Source: Krasilnikovozyma curviuscula (taxonomy: Eukaryota > Basidiomycota > Tremellomycetes > Cystofilobasidiales > Mrakiaceae). From it: DNA of 55,592 nt. The notes beneath the pieces were generated by a model. It was not told where the DNA came from and ran no database searches. It was given only the letters and a program-made list of their open reading frames with translations. The translations under genes and the position numbers were made by a program. This document shows positions 27,924 through 37,091 of this stretch, in pieces (position 1 is the first letter of the stretch; the number at the start of each line of letters is the position of its first letter). The DNA lies in assembly GCA_014825775.1 (NCBI GenBank), contig MVAQ01000142.1, positions 1 to 55,592 of the forward strand, in the 5' to 3' direction.

Positions 27924-30104
27924 ATGACTAGTCCATTGAGGAAGGACTCCAAGATTCTCATCATCGGTGGAAGTGGAACCTTTGGAAGTTCAACAGCTCT
28001 TCATTTGGCCAGGAGGGGCTACACGAACATTGTTGCGGGTGAGTTGCAGACTCTGGACCATTCTGTTTGGAGGATTTTGCAATGTTCTGACCTGATCCTG
28101 CTATCGTGAATCTAGCTGATGTGTTTGACTGTCCAAGTAACCAATCTGCTGGCTTCGACTTGAACAAAGTAAGCATTGTCCAAAATCGGACTCAACCGCA
28201 TTAGCGTCTGAAGTACACTCACAGACAGTGTTATTTAGATTGTAGGAGGAGGAGCTACGACGGGATTTAGACTGGAAGCATGGCAGGCATGGCAGGCTGA
28301 CCCTCTGTACAAACCCCACTTACACAAAGTAGGACGAGTGCGTTTGCTTTTACTCTCTTTCCTTTGCATAGACTGATAGGTAGCTATAGTTGGCTAACAA
28401 AACTTCGTTGTTCACAGCTTACAACAGCTCACAATTCTGAATCTATTGCGAAACTGAAGGAGAGGTTTGATCAGAACGTTGCTAATTTCGGTCTGGGAGC
28501 GCCGGAGTACGAGTGGTTGGACACGCCAGAGGACATCAAGAAGAAGGCGTGGCAGGTTGAGGCTGCTGACCTTGAAGGTTTGTAGTTAACTGATCCTTTG
28601 TTTTCTGAAGGTCAACGCTGATGAGTTGTTACTATGTCGCTCCAGGGTGGAAGGCGATCTGGAACAGCAACGCAGGATGGTGCGAAGCCGTCGACGCCCT
28701 CAAAGCCACAGGCGATGACGCTAAACGACTAGGCGTGAAATACATCACTGGGAGGTATGTACACGTCGTCCAGTCGCTTTCATCTCTTCCCCTTTGCTCA
28801 CACTGATTACGGTGCGACCAGCGCCGGGACTTTCAAGAAGCCGCTCATTGCTGCAGATGGGAAAACATGCATCGGTGCGCTCATGGAGGACGGGTCTGAA
28901 ATCTACGCGGATAGGGTTGTGATGTGCACGGGAGCATGGAGTCCAAGTCTAATTGATTTGGAAGGGCAGTGCGTTTCCAAGGTGAGTGCAGGACAGCTGG
29001 GCAGCTTAAGCGTAGCTTTCGGAAATGCTCTTTACTAATAACCTTGGCAGTGCTGGATTCTGGGTCACCTAGAATTCACTGAAGAAGAGGCTAAGGCGTT
29101 TGAGGGCTGCCCTGTAATTTACGACGATGAATTGGTGCGTCCTAGCACCTCTTCTGCTCTCCCCGTCTCAGCCTTCGTCTGATGAATCAACTCCCTCTTT
29201 TTGTTCTTGCTCAGGGTTTCTTCTTTGAGCCCCGTCCAGAACCAGCGGACGTCATCATGAACCTCGCCTCTCCATCCTCGCACCCTACGCCCTTGGAAGC
29301 GACAAACTCATTTAACTTGCCCCGTCTTTATAATGATGAGAAACCACAGAGGAGAAAATACCTGATGAAGGTATGCAATGAGGTCAGTCTTTCTCCCCTT
29401 CCTCCTATTTTCGTCCCTCATTGCTCCGCTAACCTTAGTCCTGTCGAACAGTTCGCAGGCTTCACCAGAAAGTTAGACGACATCACCCCTTTCCCGCTCA
29501 CTCAACCTCAGTCAATCTCTGTCCCACGCTCCCACGCGCTTCACTTGGGCGATACGATGCCGAAGGAGAGCTATGCTGACATCCACCGCATCGTAAACAC
29601 ATTGCTGCCCTTGCAAGGAAAGAAGGAGATCTTGAATGGCAAGATTTGTTGGTGTACAGGTATGTTCTTCCCTTCATTTCCTTCCAGTCTTTCAGAGGGC
29701 GTCCGAGTGTCGTGTACTGACGTCTCTTTGATTTAGATACGCCGGACGCGCAGTGGCTGTTTACTCAGGACCCGCGGTTTGACGCACTGTATCTCGCAAC
29801 AGGCGACTCAGGACACAGCTTCCATTGCCTTCCCGTCGTCGGGTCATATGTCGCGGATCTTCTGGAAGGGAAGGTACATCCTCCTCTCTCCCTTCCTTTC
29901 TCTTTCAACTCTGACGATCATGTCGCTGACGTCGGACATCCATGTTCATTGGGATAGCTTTCGAAGAAAGATCAGATAGAATGGGGTTGGAGACCCGGGA
30001 AGGGCGATCCTGGACATACCGGCAGGGGTGGCCCTGAGCCGAAGGACCTATTAGAGTTACCGGAGGGTAAGGGGTGGATGGAGGATTGCGGAAGGAGCGT
30101 TTAG
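27924..30104 (+). CDS. FAD-dependent amino-acid oxidoreductase (fructosyl-amino-acid / saccharopine / sarcosine oxidase-like)
   Basis: Eleven exons (27924-28038, 28116-28168, 28239-28337, 28418-28577, 28646-28754, 28822-28981, 29051-29134, 29215-29382, 29452-29659, 29737-29873, 29958-30104) total 1440 nt, or 479 aa, in exact phase. The N-terminus has the dinucleotide-binding fold ILIIGGSGTFGSSTALHLAR (GxGxxG) and a downstream NIVAADVFD. Then come SAGFDLNKIVGG, where this family usually attaches FAD through a nearby residue, GAWSPSLIDLEG, DELGFFFEP, KVCNE, CWCTDTPD and GDSGHSFHCLPVVGSYVADLLEGK, then a WRPG tail. This order matches fungal fructosyl-amino-acid oxidases and saccharopine/pipecolate oxidases, which oxidise a secondary amine with release of H2O2. 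Which substrate it uses cannot be told from sequence. It ends CGRSV, without a C-terminal peroxisomal SKL signal. An in-frame codon run upstream of 27924 has no better ATG context. Confidence 0.88.
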
Positions 30105-30716
30105 ACAACTTCGAATGGGTTCTCTTATGTCATGAATTAGGAAGAAGAGGGCGATAGATCACGATATGGGTACATAAATGGTTGGACTTTGGAGATGAAA
30201 TGAGATAGTATTGATGAAACTGAGAAAGAGTCAACACAGAGTCTAACTCGCAAGCGCAGGCGATGCTTCGGACAACAATCTGAGATGAAATTGCACTCTC
30301 CCTTCCTGTCATTAGAGTGAACCAAATTCTTGGCACCTTTGGAACTGACGGGCTGCGTCGACATTGGAACCCGCTCTACGGCCGCCCTGGCATTGCGAAT
30401 GGAGAAGGAGACAATTGTTCGTCGACTTACCCGCCGGACTGGAAGAAGGAAATACTCTTCTCTCCCTTTGAGAGATGGTAACAATTCAATCACATCACAG
30501 ATCGTTGTGAGAGCCGAAGTACTCTCTTTGCGCCGGAGCTTAAACAAGCGCTGTATGCTGTGAATCTGCTTCTTTCTCCATCCACTCGCAATACAAACCT
30601 CTCTTAATGGAAGGAAAGAGCGACGAGTGCTCCCACTCTGTCGATCTGGCTAATGTAGTCTTGTCCTTTCGTCAATTCCGAGCGTTGTGGGTCGTCGTGG
30701 CAAAGAAAACAAAAAA

Positions 30717-30729
30717 GTCCCGCAGGGAC
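30717..30729. repeat. Small perfect hairpin
   Basis: GTCCC at 30717-30721 pairs with GGGAC at 30725-30729 around a three-base GCA loop. It lies 44 bases before the larger inverted repeat in the same leader or promoter. Confidence 0.5.
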
Positions 30730-30772
30730 GAGGATGACTGACTGCCAACCCTATCCAATCTCGACCAAAATC

Positions 30773-30846
30773 ACCCTTTTTGTAATCCATCAAGAGATTC
30801 CACTTGAACAGTGGAATAGAAACAGCCAACTTGATTACAAAAGGGT
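30773..30846. repeat. Nested inverted repeat upstream of SFP1
   Basis: The outer left arm at 30773-30794 begins ACCCTTTT, continues GTAATC and ends CAAG. The right arm at 30830-30846 reads CTTGATTACAAAAGGGT. They pair almost perfectly apart from one extra T and a three-base CAT bulge. Inside is a perfect hairpin: ATTCCACT (30797-30804), a TGAAC loop, AGTGGAAT (30810-30817). The whole element folds into an outer stem with an inner stem, about 140 bases before the SFP1 ATG. It could be an mRNA leader structure, a DNA cruciform, or the remnant of a small inverted-repeat element. Confidence 0.65.
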
Positions 30847-30986
30847 CCCATAAAACAGGGATCAGCTCGAACTTCGCAGGGATTTTCCCGTTAGTACCAG
30901 TGTCGCTCCAGCACTAAAGTCTCAGCCAGCACCCTCGAAATATCCCTATATCAATCCTAAACCCGGCTGTCGTCACATCGTGTGAG

Positions 30987-33072
30987 ATGGATACTTCCAG
31001 CATGCATCACCAATCTGGCTTCTACCAGTCCCAAAACGATTTCAATCAAAACGACCAGGTCCCAACGCCAGCCCAGCTCGCCGCCCAGCAAGCGGCCCCC
31101 ATCCCTCTGCCTTCGAGCTCTAGCGGTACTAATCCAGTCGCTGCAGCTCTCAGATCAGCCTTCTCTCCAGGTTCCTTCCAGTCGTTGGCTAAATCGTTCC
31201 GGATGGCTGGTACTTCCGCAAACCAAATGAGCTTTTTGAACTCGTATTTGGGAGCGTCCTTCGAGGACCGAATGAAGAACGGGTCCTGGAAGGGGAAATT
31301 CATTACTGGTGAAGGAATGCCAGGTGTGTTTGCTGGCGCTTTAGAGTGAGTACAAGCTATTCGGGATGAGCCTGGAGTAGTTGTGCCCAGAGCTTAGGGT
31401 GTGGCAGACTATTGATCTCCTCTCCTTTTCACTCTCTCTTGCACTCAGATCTCTTGATGTACTACACAACAACCATCCTTCAGGGATGTCGTATGAATCC
31501 AACGGTGGATCGCTGAAACTAGCTAAAAGAGAGCAAGAGTTTGTACGTTTCGTCGACCCTCCTTTCGCCTCCCTCTGGATCCGCTCTTACACACCGCTGA
31601 CTCACCCCACCCTCTGTACCGAACGTCGCTCCAGTTCCAAAACTTTGCATGCTGTGGAATGCAATTGACATCCTTACACGACCTGATTGAGCAGTACGTT
31701 CCCTCACTCTCCACTATGAAAGGCATCTCGCTCTAATACTCCCGTCGCACCACCTCTCTTGACTTTTTTTTTGCCACAAACGCCCAACCCAACACCCGAC
31801 TGAAACCAACCTATCTAACCTTATCAAAATGATGCAACAGCTACGAAGAAGTCCATGTCATGATTGCTCCTCAAGATGTTGATTCGATGGAGCTGGATTC
31901 TGAGCCAGTCTCCTCTGCCTCCGGATCGACAAATTCAGCGTCGTCTACTCAAAACAACTCGCCCCCACTCAAAGTCAGACAGCCTATCCCCGCCAAAGCA
32001 CCTTTACAACTCTCAGATGTCCTCGCCCCACCGCCCAACTCGACGTTTGACAACACCAACGGCTCGTATGGGTCCGAAGCGGGCAGAAAACAGACGATGC
32101 AGGCTCTTGCTGGGCGAGCAGCGTTCATGACGTCTAACAACGGCGGTATACCACAATCTGCGCCTCTGGCTGCCTCACCAGGGACGCCAGTGACCTTTTG
32201 GGAGGGTGACCTGTCAAAAGTTCAGGGCTCCATTGAGCCTCAACAACTCACGCCCTCCGCATCAGGAACCATCCAGGCGTCGTGCATCGCTCCAAAGAGG
32301 CTCATACCAAATGCCAACGGTTCCGTTTCACCTCCCGATACAAGTGTGATGGATACTGGTATTGGAGGTGGGTCTGTCACCGGTGCAAGTGCGGCTGGCG
32401 AAAGCAGCACTGCAGGCACACCCATTAACAACGCTTCCAAAGAACCTGTGAAGCTCTATCATTGCCCAACGCCAGGGTGCCAGAAGGTATACAAGCAGCA
32501 GAATGGGTTGAAGTACCACCTGAAGAACGGTGTGTGTGATTTCGAGACGAGAGATGCGATTGAGAGTGGCATGACGGAGGCGGAGGCGCAGGAGAAGTCA
32601 AGACCGTTCGTGTGCCAGGTAGGAGGTTAGTTAATTTTATATTTTTCATTTTTACTTTACTTCCTGGAGTGCCCATCAACTGATGATGCTTCTTTTCTTC
32701 TTAGATGGATGTACTAAAAGATACCGACAGCTGAACGGCTTGCGATATCACTACTTACATGGTCGTAAGTGGATTTTAGTAATCACGCCCTCTCTTGTGT
32801 AACGGTAACCTGATTCTTTCTCTTACTTCAACAATTCAGCCCATGGTGCCCTCGGTCTCGCCCTTGATTCGAAAAACACACCTTTCAACGCCAACAGCAA
32901 CACCACGACGTCTCCCGCCAAGCCACCTCAGCCCCAGGACCTGCAGTCGCAGGCGGCTCAGAACGGTATCGCGCCCGGTGCGTGGGAAGAACGCAACCAG
33001 CTCCCTCCTCCGAGAGACGAGGTGCTGTTCTCAACGGAGAATGACGACGGCGATATTGAGATGGAGGATTAG
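30987..33072 (+). CDS. SFP1: Sfp1-type zinc-finger transcription regulator
   Basis: Six exons (30987-31345, 31449-31542, 31635-31693, 31841-32625, 32705-32764, 32840-33072) give 1590 nt and 529 aa, in exact phase. After a Gln/Pro-rich start, a first finger reads FACCGMQLTSLHDLIEHYEE, split across exons 3 and 4. A long Ser/Pro linker follows. The C-terminal pair is YHCPTPGCQKVYKQQNGLKY and KRYRQLNGLRYHYLHG. QNGLKYH and LNGLRYH are the hallmark of the Sfp1 family, which in yeast controls ribosome-biogenesis and ribosomal-protein genes under TORC1. The tail is acidic (NDDGDIEMED). The last finger uses a donor at 32626, giving five residues between its two Cys instead of the usual two to four. 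Upstream sits a structured leader. Confidence 0.88.
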
Positions 33073-33696
33073 GTGGCATCCCCGCTTTCTCTTTCCCCTG
33101 GTTCACACCAGTCGGCTCTTGTGCTTCAAGCTTTGTTGTTGCAACCATCACCATTCCCTCTCATCATGGATATACCCGCACCATCCACAGTCAAAAAAGA
33201 CATACATCCACTTGTTTGTTTGTTTTCAAAACGAAATCCCTTCCCGCATTCTGCCGCCGTTCATCTTTCTGTTTGCTTTGTCATCCCTTTTTGGCTATCG
33301 CATAACAAACCTACCCATTGTATTATAGTCTGCCGTTCCTATTTTTTGGGACACCCCTTCCCCTCCACTGTCGATTGGTGAGTGCTTTTCTGTCGCTCTA
33401 ATTTTTTTTCCCGTCATTTATGTGCGTTGGTTCTGATTAGGCCCTCCACCCTCTCGCTCAAAAGCCACGTCAACTTACTTCCACACTTCTAACCGTACAA
33501 CTTATCTTAGAATTTAATCACCCTACTCTTATCCTTTTATCCACTTCTCCTTTTTTCGCATCATTCCTCAATTGTCTTTGTGTGTTTATATTACTTTTTG
33601 CTTGTACACTCCCTCTCAACAACCTTCCCCTGTTCCCTTGCGTGACGTATCAAAAAGCATGTAAGATTATTTATCTTTCGCGTCTTAGCAGGAAGA
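33073..33696. other. Convergent intergenic region SFP1 / ARP6
   Basis: 624 bases between convergent stops. It is T- and C-rich on the plus strand (for example 33395-33420 and 33540-33600), fitting a long SFP1 3' UTR. No gene is seen. Confidence 0.5.
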
Positions 33697-35551
33697 TTAT
33701 ATGACATGTTCTTCCAAACTCCGGCTCTGGGAAAGTTTCTTGGAGATGTAGGATGACCCCATCTCGCAGTAGTCTTTTCTGGATACTGCAAGTTCATGAT
33801 GGTAGGCCTTGTTGGTCGAGATGAGTTGGGCTGTTTTAAACGTTACGAGAGATGGTTCGCTAAAGGTCGAAGATATGGAAAAGTGAGCGAATGGTTTGGA
33901 GGGGGGGAATAGAGATGGCGAAACTTGCCATGATGGTTCGTGTACGCCAAGGATATACCCCTCCGGTAGAAAGCTCTGAAGTTCTCTTGTTCTGGAAACG
34001 TACAAAGTCAGACCGCCAGTCAGTCAAGGCGCTCGAGAAGCGCATGTAGTTTCCTCCTCACTCACAACCTATTTACGAAGCCGGGACAGTTGCTAGTCCC
34101 ACCGTAAACCACAATGTTGCCCCAGAACATCCCTCGAATATCCTCTGGGAACTCTGAGATGCAAAAAGAAACTAGGTCTGAGAGACCCATCTGGTTGATA
34201 CCTGTAATTGTCTTCAATCAGCACCAGCGCAAAGGTCACGGCGAAAATAATAATGACCTATATTTCCAGGTCTAAAAATGACTTCTGGAGTAGAAAATCT
34301 CTCAGTGCCCATCATGAGAAGCTGAGCCGAGTCGATGATGGGTAAGTCGAGAATTGATTCGTCGTCGATGTTGCTGTTATTCTCTGTCGGCGGTGGGTTG
34401 GCATTGGGTCCTCTTCGGATGTAGCCTCGACGGTTGGACGGTGAAAAATCTGGTAAGACATACTCTTGGATGATTGAATCCTTTGATAATCTGATTCTCG
34501 AATACTATCGGTCAAGATATGGGTTGTAAAGAGCCACGAGGATAAAACACTCACAGGTATCCGTTGAGTTCAGCTGTAAAATCTGACGAAACGAAGCAAC
34601 ACTGTTCTTTAATGTCATTCATGATGATATTCTGATCCATCATGTTGTATTGCCGAAACGAAACTGTTGATTTCAAGTGGTTGGTGAGGAGCTTCCCTCC
34701 GACGTCCAATCTACAGCGAGCAAGAGAATAGCGTAAGGCTCTGAGTATCTCGGTGAAATAAAAGAAACCACTTTCCTCTTAATATGATGTTCGATCACCT
34801 TCCCACCGACAATAGGAATCACATGTGTGAATGAGTAGCCGCAATCGATGAGGAGGCGACAGTGTGGTTGAGTTGACGATGGAAAAAACAGTGACGAGTC
34901 TCGGCCCAGTAGATCGGCAGCTACAGAAAAGCCACAAAGTTATAATGAGTTCTAGAAGATAGTAAGCCGATTCAGGGGTCAAGACATACGTGAACATCTG
35001 TAGCATGATTCAAACTCATACTCTTCAAAAATGACCTGATCGTATGTTTCTTGTATTGATGGTGGGTTCAGGTATGGTTCAGTCAGCAGCAGCGATGTTG
35101 ATGTTGGGTCGATCTAAGGATGTTCAAAGGGTATAAACATGCCATCAGTTACGAAGACTTGGGCGGTGTTACAAATAACTCTCACGTCAAGCACGTCGCG
35201 TGAAAATAACCTATCCCAGATTGGTTTTTCATACTCCCATCCAACGAGATAACCCTAGCAACATTAAATTGGCGTCAGCTGGGTAGGCCGGAGCAAAACT
35301 CGACGCGCTGCTCTCACTCTCTCGAATGGAGATCTGAATGTCAGTCCATGGTAGTCTTTTGCTTCCTCAATCTCATCTGCAACGAATAATCTTCTTTGCT
35401 TGTTTCGTGCAATCGAGTTGGGAATGATACTAGACAGACAATAGTCAGAAGAAGACACTTCGAGGGAGGCAAGGGTGACATACGTTGGATTGGATGAATC
35501 TGAAATTCCTGTTTTGATCTGGAAAGCTCCATTATCTATAATCAACACCAT
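33697..35551 (-). CDS. ARP6: Actin-related protein Arp6 (SWR1 chromatin-remodelling complex)
   Basis: A multi-exon gene on the minus strand. It begins [20 protein letters not shown] and splices through AAC|GTATGT into [20 protein letters not shown], the diagnostic Arp6 segment. Next come [12 protein letters not shown], then [32 protein letters not shown], a nucleotide-fold block [40 protein letters not shown], and [20 protein letters not shown]. The C-terminal half has [20 protein letters not shown] and ends [20 protein letters not shown]. Arp6 is a nuclear subunit of the SWR1 complex that helps deposit H2A.Z. The last coding joint is uncertain: a 99-base in-frame intron (33860-33958) can be removed or kept. 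It is divergent from DPM2 with a 163-base shared promoter. Confidence 0.88.
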
Positions 35552-35714
35552 CCTTTGACTTTTGACTTCACATTATGTTTTGATGGGAATTGGACTGAAG
35601 TCAGTTGTCTGGCGGTGCTATGGCTGCCAGGAGTAAGGAGCGCTCTTCTCAAATTCCCGCGAGTTTCGAGCCAACCAAATCTCACTTTCCAGAAAATATA
35701 ATACATCTGTCATC
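35552..35714. promoter_or_regulatory. Bidirectional promoter ARP6 / DPM2
   Basis: Only 163 bases separate the two divergent ATG codons. No TATA box is obvious. An out-of-frame upstream ATG for DPM2 occurs at about 35620. Confidence 0.6.
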
Positions 35715-36170
35715 ATGGTGAGCAGAACCAACATTGCTCTATCCATAGCTTGGCCCCTCGAAGCAATACTGACGTTTTGACCATATTGTGACGCTGTTTC
35801 GCTGTCACTCCTTCTCGATATCGTTTGGCCCTCACTCCAGGCTCTCTCTGACAAAATCCTTGGTTCAGCGATGATAGCAGTGGCAGTCTTCGTGTTTGTG
35901 TACTATACAACTTGGACAATCATTCTGGTGAGCTCCAGTCTGCCTTCCTTCCCAGTGCTGTACTAAAACCTCACTTGGTTCCCCGTTGCTTTGGAAATCG
36001 TTCAGCCTCTCCTCCCACCGTCATCACCTCTCACGCCGCTGTTCCCAGATAGAATATGGGCCATCAGGCTACCTGTCTTTGCTCTCGTCGTCGGAATCTC
36101 AGCCGTGGCGCTGTTCGTTGCGAATGTGCTGAGGAAGGAAGGGAAGAAGAAAGTGTCAAAGACCCAGTAA
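35715..36170 (+). CDS. DPM2: Dolichol-phosphate mannosyltransferase subunit 2 (Dpm2)
   Basis: Three coding exons: 35715-35717 (just the ATG), 35841-35927 and 36006-36170, total 255 nt, 84 aa, the same length as human DPM2. Exon 2 reads ALSDKILGSAMIAVAVFVFV followed by YYTTWTIIL. Exon 3 supplies PLLPP, then FPDRIWAIRLPVFALVVGIS, AVALFVANVL and a Lys-rich tail KEGKKKVSKTQ. Two transmembrane helices, the FVYYTxW motif and the basic ER-facing tail are characteristic of the small regulatory subunit that anchors dolichol-phosphate-mannose synthase in the ER membrane for N-glycosylation, GPI anchors and O-mannosylation. The start was chosen because ATG|GTGAGC splices in phase 0 to the acceptor before 35841, and no other upstream ATG keeps the frame. 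Confidence 0.86.
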
Positions 36171-37091
36171 TAGGATGGAGGGAAGAAGAAGTGTACTTTT
36201 GAATTACGATGTGTGAATGACATGACCTGCTCGCCTTGCTGGGAAATGAGTACGGGGAGCAGCCGCCCGTCTGGAAAGAAGCACTCGCCATGAGCGCTAC
36301 ACATCTTGCACTGTCGCTAGGAGTGTCTTTGTTTTCGGGAGGCAGTTTTATCGGTGGTGCTCGAATTGTTGTTGCTGTACGAAATGAGTGAAAACCCACC
36401 GACGACGAACGACGCGTCGTAGTCTTCATGTTTTGTTCTTTCATTGAAGCTGGTCGACAAGAAATCCTCCATTGAAAGCAAGTTCCTGGTATAGGAGTCT
36501 GCAGAGAATTGTGCCTAGTAGTTTTCACTTTGTTTACTTTTGTGAGCGGCCCTTAGCAGAACTTTGGCAATCTCCCGAAACCTTATTGCCTCAGTAGGCG
36601 ACGAGCTCGAAGGGCGCTTGTTTTTCGTCTGCCTGCAGAGCCCAACCACGATCATCTCATTCCTTTCCCTTCTCTTCTCCCCTTTCTTTCCCTCTCAAGG
36701 GGTACTGCTTCCTTAGGCAGAGCATCATCAACGGGAGCCCAGGACGATCATATCTGACTTGGTTTTCCAGCTATCCCCTGTTTTTTCTTTTGATCCCACT
36801 CTCCTCCCCCCCTCTCCCTCTGGACACCTTTCCTACTCTCCTTCTGTACACTGGATAAAGGCTGGACAAGTGACTGATATACCAGGTGAGTCCACTCTGT
36901 TTGAGCACCCCTGTCGATCTTTACATTGTGTTCTCGCAGCTAGATCAGAAAACTTAATTGACCTGTTCCATTGTTTTTTTTTGCTTCAATGATTCTTTCC
37001 TTTCTCTCCACCGCGTCTGGTCTGCACTTCAGCTCGTACATACACTCATTGATACACCCACATTCCTTTAAAAACCAAAACAGCACTTGAA
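36171..37091. promoter_or_regulatory. Intergenic: DPM2 3' end and promoter of the 977-aa gene
   Basis: 921 bases with a strong polypyrimidine stretch (36655-36700 and 36780-36845) typical of an active fungal promoter or leader. A GTGAGT donor near 36895 and an acceptor-like tract before 37082 suggest a 5' UTR intron. No other gene is supported. Confidence 0.5.

Larger units (their letters stand above)
30105..30986. promoter_or_regulatory. Intergenic: oxidase 3' end and SFP1 promoter/leader with hairpins
   Basis: 882 bases before the SFP1 ATG. It contains a perfect small hairpin (30717-30729) and a larger nested inverted repeat (30773-30846). A short frame at 30330-30563 carries no family features. 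No RNA gene of known class is recognised. Confidence 0.55.

Noticed and set aside
36064..36528. 154-codon minus-strand frame over the DPM2 3' end
   Set aside because: It overlaps the conserved final exon of DPM2 and has no family features.
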